From NCBI GenBank assembly GCA_023078555.1, contig CM041196.1, forward strand, positions 620,001-684,000: 64,000 nucleotides of DNA. Direction: 5' to 3'. The notes under the pieces are model-generated. The model did no database searches, had not been told where the DNA came from, and was given only the letters and a program-made list of their open reading frames with translations. This DNA comes from Ulva prolifera. Lineage: Eukaryota; Chlorophyta; Ulvophyceae; Ulvales; Ulvaceae. Below are positions 1 through 11,556 of the stretch, in pieces. Within the stretch, counting starts at the first letter, position 1; every line of letters begins with the position of its first letter. The position numbers and the translations under genes are program-made.

Positions 1-1621
1 GCCGAGGTTCTCCAGCACAAACGGAGCCAGCGTCTCCTGCAGACAGTGACCAGTGATCGCCGGCATTTGGTGTTTCACCCTTGGCCTGGTGAATGCTACT
101 ATGCGGTAGATTAAGAATGGAGCCCTTGCGGTGCCCGCAGGCGGCACAGCTTCTGCGCACACAACAGTCTGTCACCAGATGCAGCAGTAGAGACCTCAGA
201 GGATCCACATCGCCACAGGTTAAACCTGCGCGCAACTCTTTGCAGGCATGTTGCTGGTTCACAAAGGTAAACCAGTGGCAGGTGACAGTGCTGAACCGCA
301 ACCCGATGCAAAAACTGCGCAAAGGTGAGCAGGCATCAGCCACACGGTACAAGAGACGACACAAGTGGTGCTACAGGACGTTGGGATTGTTCGCAATGTG
401 GACTGACCTGGCTGCACGACTTCCATGTATCTGCACAGAATGCCACCAGTGTACTGCAGGATGGCGCCACACTACATGTAGGCAGCCCTCTTGCAGCACA
501 GTACTTTGTGGCCTACCAGGTCTAGTAGTCACATGCATGCTGGGAACGCACCGGATCTGGCTCAAACGGCGTCAGGAAGGTGTCTGTCGGGCCGAGCACC
601 ATGCCGGCCTCGAAGCCGAGCTGGCGGCAGGCGACCTGCGCGTCGCGGTCGTCCAGGCCGGAGTTGCACACCGCCCCCCAGTCGCCGCCGATGAAGGCCT
701 GCAGGGCGCCGGTGGCGTAGCCGTTGACGTCGACGCGGCTCACCAGCCGCACCGCCCCCTCCTCGACGCTTCCACTTGGATCTGAACACAATCTCAACTT
801 TAGATGCAATATCACAAGCTCTTACGCTGTGTGTTGGTGTGCTCCCACGTGCTGACATGTAGTAGGCATGATGTTGGCAGATGCCGCAGCGAAGGTGGGT
901 GAATTTGCAGAAGAGTACTAGTCGGCCCCAAGATGATGATGTGCACAGCTGCTCTGTGACTCTGACTCTGAAGACTGCAGTGCATCCTGATCATATCATC
1001 GCTCACCAGCCGCACTGCAACTCCAACGGCCGTTTGTGGCGGAATGTATGCTGATCTGAGCTTCGTAAATGCCCATACTGTGTGAATCCACGACACCGTG
1101 CGTGGGCAGCTCGCAAACGTCCTACATCAGGTCGGACAGAAGCTCTATCTCGAGGTATATGGTGGGTCATCGCATCGAGAAAACTCTACTGCAATGCTGT
1201 GCAGACCGTCTTGATGGTGTGCTATGTGCATGCAATGTCCTCCTCTTTCGTAGATCACGTCAATCTTCGCTGACAGTCAGAGGAGGGGGTAACCTGGGGT
1301 CGGCGGTGTCGCAGGACGCGGTGGCCGCGGGGACTGTGCTCCGGCCTGCCCTGCGCCTGTGACCCTGGTGCTGTTCCCATTCCTGGAAGTATTGACCGAG
1401 ACAGTCGACCTGTGTCCAGAGTTCGTGATCACCCCGCCCTCGCTCGAAGAAGTCATGTTACCGGTAGATGGTCTGCTCTGTGCCTTGGCATCTGCCATTG
1501 ACATTGCCTTTCCATCTGCCTTTGCTTCAGCATTTGCAAGCACCTGTGCGGGTGATGCCGTTGCCAGAAGCAGGAGCGACAGTGCCGCTGCCACGGAGAC
1601 ATGCCTGCGTGCTTTTGGGAC
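1..1621 (-). CDS. Gene C: multi-SRCR protein, 5' part only (runs off the left edge)
   Basis: Three exons can be read on the minus strand. Exon 1 (about 1621-1294) encodes a hydrophobic signal-like stretch (AAALSLLLLATASPAQVLA) and then a Ser/Thr/Asn-rich, Pro-rich linker, ending PPTPG at a phase-1 donor (CCAG|GTTACC). Exon 2 (781-552) is the N-terminal half of SRCR domain 1, with GALQAFIGG, WGAVCNSG and the VACRQLGFEAG core, ending at a phase-0 GTGCGT donor. Exon 3 (36-1 and beyond) begins ETLAPFVLENLG, the C-terminal half of SRCR1. No in-frame ATG exists in exon 1. The frame opens after a CTGCAG acceptor at about 1622, so the start codon is probably in an unseen upstream exon. Exon 2 is nearly identical to gene B's SRCR1 exon, while exon 1 is quite different from B's. 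Likely a secreted or surface protein; ligand unknown. Confidence 0.75.
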
Positions 1622-1630
1622 CTGCAGATG

Positions 1631-1722
1631 TGGGTGATGTCAGCCGTGGACAGCTTTCGCCAGATGTCTCATGTTGTGGGTGATGTGACCCGTGGACAGC
1701 TTTCACCAGATGCCTCATGTTG
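1631..1722. repeat. 46-bp tandem duplication
   Basis: Two adjacent 46-bp units (1631-1676 and 1677-1722) differ at a few bases and share the core CGTGGACAGCTTTC. They lie just upstream of gene C's visible exon 1, so they may sit in its first intron or 5' flank. No function is evident. Confidence 0.85.
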
Positions 1723-1846
1723 TCATGTCTTGTTGAAGCCAGCATTTGCACTCGAGGTACTAATCCGGAGCTATCTCCAGGAGCTATCACCTATCAGGAG
1801 ACCAAGCATGCGCGTCATAAGCCATAAAATTCAACAGAGTGAACGG

Positions 1847-1924
1847 GCCGAAGCAAACATAACACCAGGACCCCTCCAGAAACAGGCCGAAGCAAACATA
1901 ACACCAGGACCCCTCCAGAAACAG
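1847..1924. repeat. 39-bp perfect tandem duplication
   Basis: Two identical 39-bp units, each starting GCCGAAGCAAACATAACACC, sit end to end at 1847-1885 and 1886-1924. They are in the spacer between D and C. The perfect identity suggests a recent duplication. Confidence 0.9.
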
Positions 1925-4149
1925 CTTCGACACGCACATCCAGAAGGCACCTCCAGCCAGAGTCACACACACACACACGCCTGCTACACCCGCATGACAG
2001 AGAACTGTGAGCAGTACAGGAATTTTGATCAATATATGCCGACCACCCAAGCTCGAGGTACCCGGGTGTTGCAGCCATGGCAGGCTGGGCGCACAAGCGC
2101 ATCTAACGGTCCCGCATGATGGCATTATCACGCTATCACGATCTACAAAGTTCACATACACAGCCAATTGCGTTCAAACAATCGTCAGGCAGCGGTCATC
2201 AAGAAGCCGATGAATGCCGACGTCCAGAGTGACTGACAGGTACGCTGGGGGCAGCGCTTACTCGCTCACCGCTAACGAAACATCAGAAGATGCCGCATGC
2301 AAAGCAGGCACGGAAGATTTCAGTGACCTGTAAACGACTTCAAGACACCGTCGCAACCATGCGAGGCGTGCGAGCGGGGCACATATGCAGACGTCGTCCC
2401 GGGGTCAGGAAGAGCACTGGCTTGCGACATAACCCTCAAAATGAAAGCATTGATCAATTGATATTACTGCACAAAATCTGCACTGGCCCTCAATGCTGTC
2501 CTCTCTGTGTTGAAGTCATTTATTGACCTGCCATGGCGACCGGTGTCATGCACGCAGCTGTTCTCAGCAAACTTCACGAGATAGGCGTCGGGTGATGCAA
2601 GGCTGCGCATGCTGTCAACTTGGGGCACGCGCCTTCATGTCCAAGCACTGTCTTCGTTGAGGCTTCATGCACGTTTTGCTAGCTCGTCAATTCTGTCGAT
2701 GTCTCCGACGAAAACACGCTGGTAATATCGATCGATCACTCGAGGGCAGCAAGAGTATACATTGCGGCGAGGTAGCCGTCGAGAGAAGTTGGGTGCAAGC
2801 TAAGCCGTGCCATGTTGGCGACGTGTTATCAATGTCGTGTAGAAAGTGGCGGATCCGGGAAAGCGGCCGTTGGGACGTGATTTTGAAACGCCATGGAGCT
2901 ATTCTATCGCAACGCCACAAGTCCACGCATCACGGCATGCATTCGGGCTGATCGCTGTATGACTCTGTATGCTGCCGTAAATTTGCCCCGATGGGCATCC
3001 GCAGCAGGCAATGACAGACCACGCAATGGAAGGAGAATGCAGGGAATACCGACCGCGAGAGCTGCAGTACTTCTTAGTGCGCAAGCGCCGCCAACTGCTT
3101 GCCGCCAGATGCCATGACATGCGCCAGGTTCAAGTTTGTGTAGAGTCTATCCTGATGCCGTGACTGAGCCGTGATCGCTTCTCACACCTCCACTGACCAG
3201 TGTGCACCACATCACATCGTGAAGATTAATCAATTGACAGTGGTGGGCAGCTGTGCAACCCCCTAGGCTTTATCCCTGCCCCTTAAACATTGTCTTTGGT
3301 CTGCTGCCGTCACGGTGTGGCTGTGTGTGTGACCGGCTGCTGCAGTGTGCCTGTGCACGACCACTGATTCAGACGATTACATACTTTTCAAGGGAATGTG
3401 CTGTGTGTGGCCCTACTCGGCAGAGAACCCCCTGAGCCAAGCTTCCCTTGAACAGCACACATGAGAATAACTCTGCCAGTCAGATCTGCAGACAACATTG
3501 AGTTGCCACATGAGTAGCACACGCACAGCTACCCACTATGCTTGGCCGCACAGCTGTGCTAGCTAGACAGACGCCAACGGCAGGAGCAGGCCTAGGCAGC
3601 TGAACGGAGCACAGTTTCCCACCCGCCTTGAAGCTCACCGCTCAGGCCGCATGGACTGTGACCGTCAGCAGTGATCATGAGAGGTCTAGACTTCGAAGTC
3701 CGGCAGGACTGTCAGCTCCACTGGTTGGCAAAACTTCCATGCCTGCGTGACATGCCATCAGCGCGCACCTGGCCAAGGGGAGACTGCGGCGCAGCCATCA
3801 CGGCTCTGCTGTGACTGGGCACGGGCCTCAATTGGGTGGGGACCGGGAGCACAGCAGTGTTGGGTCGCTTTGCAGGATTTCCAGGTCTGCCACCCAGAAA
3901 TCAGACCTGAATATTCGGAATTGTTACATATGATTGGGCCCGACGTCGATATCGATATGGGCTCCCGGCCGCCGGGCGAGCACGTGACACACGACTCTAA
4001 GCTCGGACTGGAGGGAATGCGCTTCGGCACTCACATGCATTTTATATGTGTTCGGGGTGACTGTCGTTTTCTGGAACGTGGGTTCAGGAAACAACGTGCG
4101 TGCAATGTGTGGATGACACTGCAGTGCAGCTGGCAGGTGTGAGAGGAGT
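1925..4149. other. Spacer between locus D and gene C
   Basis: No convincing coding exon was found on either strand. Around 3853-3950 the sequence matches, in D's sense orientation, part of gene A's intron at 15113-15220 (shared words include GAATATTCGGAATTGTT). Around 3980-4030 it resembles a gene B intron near 34600. It is therefore old paralogue-derived sequence rather than unrelated DNA. D's domains 2-8 were looked for here and not seen. Confidence 0.5.
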
Positions 4150-5874
4150 AGCACACGCACGCGGACGCTGATGCCACAGGCGATGAAGGCAAATGCACCG
4201 AGACGGGGTCGCATTTGCCGGGGTTGACGTAGGTGTAGTCCTCGTAGCGGTAGCCCAGCGTGACGTAGTCGATTTCGCTGGGGTCATGCAGCGGGCAGTC
4301 GAACATGGACGCCTCGTTGCCGGTACAGCCGATGTTCTCCAGCACCAACGGCCCACTCGGCATACATCACATCTGCATGATTCACAGGCCTACTAGTAAA
4401 TTGCACTCCGTGCAGGCGCCTTCACTGCTATGTTGCATATTGTACCCGAAACCTTCGCGCATGTCACTTTCAAAGCGACAGCTACACACAAGCCTGCCGG
4501 GAAGCGGACACGTAGACCTGTGGACACACGCACGCACGCACGCCTGTTGTAGCCTACAGGCACCGCAGGCTCAGCGTCACGTATGCATGCCACACACGGT
4601 GCCTAAAAGGTGTTTTCTGACGCTTGCGGGAGTGTTGTGCCTGCATGCTGCGACCCGCCCGCCAAGCTTGTCAATGCAGCTCACGAGTCCACCCAGCTGC
4701 GAATCCACCCGCCTGCAGGCGCATCATCAAACACGCCGCCTGTTCTCACGGCAGCGACGTAGCGGACTCACACCACGCCTCCACTCGAATCAAACGGTGA
4801 CAAGCGGTTGTCTGTGGGGCCGAAAACCATGCCGCCCACGTAGCCGAGCTCGCGGCAGGCGACCTGCGCATCGCGGCCGTCCAGGCTGGAGCTGCACACA
4901 AACCCCCACTGGCCGCCGATGAAGGCCTGTAGGGCGCCGGTGGCGAGGAAGTGATCCGGAACAACAACCTGGCCCCGCAGCCGGATCGTCCAGGCCTCAA
5001 AGTCGTTGCTTGAGCCTGCAGTTAGGCGCAGTCAGACCTGGCTGTGAGGGGGCCATTCGTTATACAAGCCCATGGCCAACTGCTGGGGACGCGTGTGCAT
5101 GGCAGCTTTCTGAGCATGGTCATTCATCAGCCTGAGTGATGGAGTGCATGCAAGTCCGTTGCATCGTTGCACATGCTTCAGCAATTTGAATCTAGAGCAG
5201 CTGCAGAGGTTAGAGTGACAAATGTGCGCTAGGCTTGATCATGCGCTTGGAGACAGTCACGGTGCATGTGTTGCGACACGTGCAGTACTAGTGGTAATTG
5301 TGCAGAGACGAAGCCCGGGAGGCATGTAGCGGAGGCATGTAGCGCAGCCGGCTTGCAGAGCATACACAACACCCTGTGACCGGGTGTGTTTGGCGGTTTG
5401 CGGATCTGTGTCGTTTGCTGGGAGCGTGGTAGGTTTTCTGGGCGTGATGGGTGCTGCGTGCGTGGGTGTCTGGGTGTTTGCTTCGTCTGCTTGCTCTTTC
5501 GCGGTGCTGCCCGCCTTACTGCCTTTATCCTTGTAAAACAACACCCTGTGACCGGTGCACAACATGCAATGCATACCGTGGTTGCGCGGGGAGGGGGGGC
5601 AGGACTTTTACATCATCATGTGCACATGACGTGTAGCTGTGTACCCGGTGGGGGAGGGGGAGGGTCGCCGCTGGACCCTGAATTCCTGCCCACAGTTGGC
5701 ATGGGAGGGCAATCCGGCCCTGTGTCTGCAGGCACCTCCACCCCAACTTGCAAGTTGAAGCCCCCCTGCCTCTGCGAGAGCAATCGGTGCCGCAGCCAGA
5801 TGCAGAAGCACCGCCAGTGACACCGCCACCGGCCCCATTGCAAACGGGCTCGCAATCTGCACGGCGCTGAGCAT
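4150..5874 (-). pseudogene. Locus D: decayed single-SRCR relic of the gene family
   Basis: Exon 1 (5874-5645) encodes MGPVAVSLAVLLHLAAAPIA, closely matching gene B's signal peptide, and ends in a Pro-rich stretch (GSSGDPPPPPPG) at a phase-1 donor, as in B. An extra G in a six-G run (near 5760) shifts the frame inside this exon. Exon 2 (5015-4774) is an intact SRCR1 N-half (GALQAFIGGQWGFVC, VACRELGYVGG). The C-half (about 4355-4150) reads VLENIGCTGNEASMFDCP through KCDP, but then loses one base relative to B, and the conserved FIACG continues in another frame. The expected CAG acceptor before this exon is absent. Domains 2-8 are missing. A pseudogene is the simplest reading; assembly errors could explain one shift but hardly all the defects. 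Confidence 0.7.
5384..5537 (+). mobile_element. R2 retroposon copy 1 (intron 1 of locus D)
   Basis: A GT-rich insert ending TTATCCTTGTAA, flanked by a perfect 18-bp duplication ACAACACCCTGTGACCGG (5366-5383 and 5538-5555). It shares the GCGGTGCTGCCCGCCTT core near the 3' end with the 24115 copy. Fixed 3' end, variable 5' end and a long TSD fit target-primed reverse transcription. Confidence 0.85.
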
Positions 5875-6443
5875 GTTTGCTGCGGGTGCCACAGGCAGTG
5901 CCTGACATCTCATTTGCCATTCTCGGTACGCAGACGTTGCTCAAACATGGCTCCACATGTCACACACCCAGGTGCGTGTGGGGGCTGCATACAAAGCAGT
6001 GATGAGGATGCACACTTGGAAACCATGCCAGAACACTGCAGAGCTGATTTCATCATCACAAACTAGCGGCAGGTATGATTGTGGAGGAAGCCAGTCAAAT
6101 AATCAGGACTACTAGTATCGATAACACTGCAAGCGAGGCGCATGCCATATGGGCCAATAAACCTTGAAAACACGCCTGCTGGCGCCACTATGCAGCAATG
6201 CCCCGCGAGACGTTGCGTGACACATCTGTTCAGCAGTCATTGGAGCTCCTATAGAGATGGCCAACATCACAGACGCCGGACTCAACACCGAGCCGGATAT
6301 TGGTGCCTCCAGCAGGGGGATACACATTCAGGCCTACAACATGTTCACCAGGAACTCGGAGCACTCAGGCATCGCCCAGACACGCTGGGGTTGTCCATGG
6401 ACTCGCAATGACCCACTGGGCACCAGTCCTCCAGCCACAACTG

Positions 6444-8331
6444 ACCACTGGTAGGGGGGTCTGCACTCGGGACATGCACACGTCCACCGGGAACGCGAGC
6501 AACTCAGACATCGCCCAGGGCCCTGGGCGGTGTCTACAGACTCACAATAACATACTGAATGCACACAGGCGGTCGTCTTTAGTCACTGGGCGAAAGCGGC
6601 CCTTTTGTCGAAAAACGTATGCATGCCTGGGCAGAATGACCCATTTCGCCCAGGGAGCGCCTACAGCGCCCAGTGCGTGCCCAGCGCACGCCTAGTGAGC
6701 CTATAACGCCCTTATTATGTATATATTCAGTGTTGGGACGATCACTTTGATGTCATCGATTGCTATGGCAGGCGTCTTAGCCGTTGTGACTTGTGGGGTC
6801 ATGTACTGTCACCTGTAGGCTGTGGGGAAGCTGCTCTGCACGATTGGAGCGCTATCAAGAACCACTGCAAGTGTTCACTCCTGGGGATGGGTTGATTTGT
6901 CGCTTTGTGGTTGAATGCTCCAGCGGCTCTGTCCCCATTGCATTCTGGCTTGTCTAGTACATGGCATGAGTATAAAACAACAGGCTCCAATAGGCGTGAA
7001 TGCTTAAATTATGGCACAGTTGGGATACCTTTGATGATGCTGACAACTGTGATCGAGGCTGATCGCACGGCAGTTGATGAAGCTCATTGTATCAACACCA
7101 TGTGGATGCAGCTGGCCTGGTTGATAAAGCTGACATGTTTGTCGTAAATTATAGTATCATGTAGTTGAATCTAGACTGTATTGCAATCGATGACACACTG
7201 ACTGCCAGTCAGGTTGTATGCTGATGGCTTGGTAGCATTGTGCAAGAGACAGAGAACCGATGCAGTTGACTGTATTCTTCTGTGAAGAACAATGCAATAA
7301 ATTTGTACGCGAGACGAACTCAGCATGCGCTCTGCGTCACCGTCATGGGAATCTGCACTGCGTCAGAGGTGTAGCAAAGCCAGAATGACTTGCACACACA
7401 GCCTCTTTGTGTGCTTGGCTCTGTGATCTGCCACATCACGCCCACTGAAGAAATCCTGATTGTCCACGGATCACTCACGTCAAGTGGTGCTGGTTGAACA
7501 GCGATAATTCATTGCGTAGTCGGCAGTGCTGAATTTTTTTTTTGCGTGAACGAAAATGCTGTCGCGGCCGTCACAGCCAGATTCGCAGCACCTCCGTGCC
7601 CTTCAAAACGAAGAAGATATAAGATATTCATCATGCCACAACATGTCGACTGTAATTTGTAGACCGCGCAGGGATCATTCTTGCCGTGGCTTCGATGAGC
7701 CGGTGTACGGCAGCGTACTTTCAGTCTCTGTGACGGAATAACACCACTGCCCGAACGACGTGTATTAATGATTTTGAGCGATGCGAGGCTGGTGTTTCTG
7801 GTATGTGTATGTGTCTGCTGTGGCCCATTAGAATGCTGTGTTGCGTTGTTTGCAAGCTCACGAGGTAAAGAAACTGCACGCAAGTTCCGGCAGAAACAAA
7901 CAGCAATGCCACCTGTTACTTAACTTCAATCAATGATTAAATCTGTGGTAGCTAAGCCGGTCTAGGCCGGCGTGGTGTCCGCTCTCCATGGCTGCATCAC
8001 ATACAGGCCGGACATACCCGCAAGACATTGGTTGACAGGTCGCTGAACATCTACGAGACATATTACAGTGTTTTTCGGGTGTTCTCGACCCACTGTGCTC
8101 ACTGGGCGTGCGCTGGGCGCCAAATCCGCGTCCATGGGCGAAAACGGCATTTTGGCCGAAAACAGGCCTTTCCCTGGGCACTTTTCTATGTTAGGCCCAG
8201 GGACCGCCTGTGTGCATTCAGTATCTTACTGTGAGTCTATAGACACCGCCCAGGGCCCAGGGCGATGTCTGAGTTGCTCGCGTTCCCGGTGGACGTGTGC
8301 ATGGCCCGAGTGCAGACCCCCCTCCACTGGT
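6444..8331. mobile_element. 1.9-kb foldback-type DNA element with ~240-bp terminal inverted repeats
   Basis: The segment 6444-6703 reappears inverted at 8095-8331. Shared words include GCACACGTCCACCGGGAACG and CATCGCCCAGGGCCC, and the outer ends are AGGGGGGTCTGC on each side. The 1.4 kb between them holds only short open frames and no recognisable transposase. Sequence on both sides of the element is collinear with DNA upstream of gene B (36500-37200), where the element is absent, so it behaves as an insertion upstream of D. No target-site duplication could be fixed. Confidence 0.6.
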
Positions 8332-9743
8332 ACTAGCCCCGTCGCAGAGCTAATCGGACGAGAGCATTCAGACAGTTATGGCATAGAACACAGAGGTGTC
8401 GTAGATTTAGTAATTCGCGGACTATGGTTTGACAGCATGACTGCCGCGTGCGTGCTTTTGAAAGATCGATTGAACGGCGAGATATCTCGCATCGATGCAC
8501 TGGGGAACAGGCGTGGCACAATCACCCAGCACAGATGCACACACGCAGAGTTTCTCCACCAGAGGCCGCGCAGAGCTGTCTCGTACCCCCAGTCCATGGG
8601 ACAGCGGTACATCGCTATGTGCTGGCTCGTGGCAACCAGTGCGCAATTGCATGGACGAAGCTCCACTACGGAGGAGTAGGGTGTCTGCGGAGTACAGCAA
8701 GCCGTGTGTACGACAGTTGTCTCATTCTGCACGTTGCGAACGATTTGCCAGAAATAGTATGCATGGCTCGCAATCGACGCTTTGTGCCCAGCTGCTGGGC
8801 GGAAGGCTTGGATGCGCACCTTCATGCCGTAGAGTATCTTCAGTGCAGCTATACGTGCTTCGCTGTTACCGTTGGGGAATCACAGCTTTTATGATGGCTC
8901 CTAGGGCTGCGCCAATTATCTAGAGATATAGCAACGGGCATGATCTGTAGCGGGCGCTCGTACCTTCGAACACTTCATTCACATCTGCCGCCGATTACAA
9001 TGCCCGACAGACACGTCTTGTAGGCTGTGAGATGGAAATTGCGTTTATTTCGTGGAGGCGACGCCGTCATTCGTCAAGGCGCACAACAGAACAGACGTGC
9101 TCGCCACGGCACCTGTGCTGCAAATGCGAATACGTGGGGCGGCGTCAGCGGGTCAGCAATGGTTGTCATTGAGTACAGCTGATACGAGATGTGGCTTGAG
9201 GATGTGTGGGTGGACGATCGGTGGGTGGTTTGTTTGCAGCTCAAGGTAGCGCAATTCCTGCTCTCAACATACACCTTGCACCCATGCGCTGTCGTAACCA
9301 AGCTTGAACGCAGAAAAGTACGCGAAAACGTTCAGTCAGAGCTAGCAGATAGCTTGTAGTACATGTCAGTGCAAATTTCACGATGATGTAAAGCCTACCT
9401 AGTGGCTTTGCATCTAGGCAGGCGCGTGGCCCAGCACAGCTACAGCTACAGCCCCTGCCCCTGCAATGCAAAACATGCCGATCGTGATGCGGTTGGGAAA
9501 TTTCTTCGCGGTACCCAGCAAGGTTGACTTGTTGCAAAGATCGGCGCCGTTCTGTGCCTTTCTGTGTTGCCACGCTGTAGACTCTATCCTTTGCTTGAGC
9601 AGACTTCTTAAGCATCGACAATGCCCTGATGAATCATTCGTGGGAGCTACAGTCCACACCTAAAGAGCGTTAGTGTGCATTCAAACACCGCTGCTGTGTC
9701 CCGCTGCTGTCTTGTCTCTTCCTGTCTCTGACACAGTAAATTA
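8332..9743. other. Spacer; 8340-8900 is paralogous to the region upstream of gene B
   Basis: Positions 8590-8890 share scattered but collinear words with 36840-37190 (for example GGATGCGCACCTTC against GGATACGCACCTTC, then GCTTCGCTGTTACCG against GCTTCACTGTTACCG). This indicates the D/B duplication included several hundred bases of 5' flank. From about 8900 to 9730 I see no coding or repeat signal. Confidence 0.45.
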
Positions 9744-9920
9744 GCGTGGGTGTGATGCCTGTGAGTGTTTGTGGGTGTGCGGCTGTGTGGCTCTGGCCGG
9801 CGCGGGTGCTAGTGGTGCTTTAGTGTGTTGGTGTGTGCTGCGTGTGGCTTGTTGCGTGGTGTGCGGTTCCCCCTGGTTGCTGCTCGCGGTGCTACCTGCC
9901 TTGCTTGCTTTGTCCTTGTA
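9744..9920 (+). mobile_element. R2 retroposon copy 2
   Basis: A 177-bp GT-rich insert ending GCTTTGTCCTTGTA, flanked by near-perfect 13-bp duplications (ACACAGTAAATTA at 9731-9743, ACACAGTACATTA at 9921-9933). It belongs to the subtype with GCGGTGCTACCTGCCTTGC, shared with the 18539 and 35769 copies. Confidence 0.85.
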
Positions 9921-9933
9921 ACACAGTACATTA

Positions 9934-10379
9934 TAAGGCATAGCTAATTAGCTATGCCTGAGGTTATTTCTAAGGTGCACTACCTGTACAAGGTGCGCAC
10001 AGGCCTACACATTACTTAGTCCCATGACCCTGGATGGACATCGCCCAGCCACTGGCAGCGCAATCTCCTGACATATATATCCACAGGAGCTCGAGAAAGC
10101 TGTCTACAGAAGCTTGTAGTGGAGAAAGCTGTCTACAGAAGCCCTTAAGGGGTCTGCAGGAGTCATCTGCGCAGCTGCAGCTGCCGGTATACAGTGTACC
10201 GGCAGCTGCAGCTGCGCAGATGACTCCACTGTATACGCTGTATGCATCTGTAATTTCGTAGTCTTTGTGGCTTGATAAACGTTAAATCTTCTTGCAACCA
10301 CCCTATTGCATCACAGTGGCCATGGCATAGCACTGAAAAACCAGCCGGAGGCAGGCAGGACTGAAGAACTTGGGATGTT
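9934..10379. other. Non-coding spacer with short repeats
   Basis: Contains two direct copies of GAGAAAGCTGTCTACAGAAG (near 10093 and 10121) immediately before the 69-bp palindrome. No coding signal. Confidence 0.5.
10159..10227. repeat. 69-bp near-perfect palindrome
   Basis: Arms of about 30 bases built around GGAGTCATCTGCGCAGCTGC are separated by only a few bases (centre TATACAGTGTA). The DNA could extrude a cruciform, or the RNA could form a long hairpin. It may be the core of a foldback element or a small-RNA precursor; nothing distinguishes these here. Confidence 0.9.
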
Positions 10380-11223
10380 CACCGCACTCAGAGCCTCTGC
10401 ACAACCTGTAGAGGGGAGCCGGAGGCTTGCTCCGGACGGGGGCCAAAACCGCCGAGGGTCCGCGGCCGCATGCAGGGGTCACGCTGCCGCCTCCGGAACC
10501 TCAGCTCTGGGCCCAGCCGAGGCGGGTCCAAGCTCGCGGCCGGCATTGGAGGCAAGGGCGTCCGAGAGGGCGCACCCTGAAGCGGACACAGCAGCTGCGT
10601 ACGTGACCGGAGGGGAAATCTGGGAGCCATGAGAGGGAGCGTGCGCGGCCATCGCAGGGGACGTGGTGGAGACAGGCTGAGCTGCTGCATGGAGAGGCGG
10701 CCAGGGAAGGGGTGCGGGCGCAGCCAAGGCCTGAGTGGGGGTGAGTTTGTTGGTGGGTGCATTGCGGGATGCATATGGTGCCGGCCGCGGGCGAGCCGCA
10801 GCCAACACATGAGGGGAGCCTGCCCAGCTGTGGCTCCACTGTCGAAGCAAAGCGACTCCGCGTGACCCCGCGGCGGCACGCCTCCACGAGCAGGTTGTGG
10901 CGGGTCCCCCATGGCAACGACCAGACCAAGGAGTGGATGCCTTGCTCAACGCTGCGGCCACACGGCCAGTTGCCATAATTGCTCAGGCTAGGCAGCAGGG
11001 CCTCGTCCAGCCTCAGGCGAGCGCACACGACGAACTCAATGCCAACGAAGCCCGTGATGGGGCCCGGGAGCGCCCTGAGCGATGCAGTCACGATTGCTCG
11101 CATGCTCCTGTGCAGGTTGGGTTTCGTCGAGCGATCTGAGCAGAGCAGCCGCCCGCGGCCATGCATATGAACAGCCTGTGCATGAGGGCCTGAGGGCCTG
11201 GAAGACTGAATCTGTGAGAGCAT
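10380..11223 (-). pseudogene. Degraded LINE ORF fragment (C-terminal zinc-finger region)
   Basis: In minus-strand frames this GC-rich block reads EFVVCARLRLDEALLPSL, then YGNWPC, TRHNLLVEACRRG and VEPQLGRLPSC. The order 'R-x-R-L-x-L-P ... G-D/N ... C ... RHN-L ... G ... EP' is the pattern typical of the region after the reverse transcriptase in many non-LTR ORF2 proteins. The frame breaks several times and no RT motif is present, so it is a dead fragment. It is opposite in orientation to the neighbouring LINE 3' end at 11557 and lacks that copy's TSD, so it is probably a separate insertion. Confidence 0.45.
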
Positions 11224-11556
11224 CGGCCGCGGCTCGGGCGAGCGTTCGCTACAACTGGGTCAGCCGCGCCTTCACCGAATCGTGGTTTCCTATGTGGAAA
11301 TGTTCACTGTGCATAAACAACTGGATGCCCCCTGCCGTGGACACCTCTGTTTTTTTCTTCGTTTCCAGGGCAGTTGGCCTCATGCCTCTCGCAGTTACCA
11401 CCTCGATTGGGAGGCAGAGGTGCTGCAGGGGTTGTGTTATAGAAGGGTGAGTGGGCACAGTGCTAGCAATAGGGAGGTGCTTCTGCATGCCTCATACGAG
11501 CTGCATGCATGTGGCATATGCCATGCATGCCTGCAGACGATGACTCGACTGCTAGG

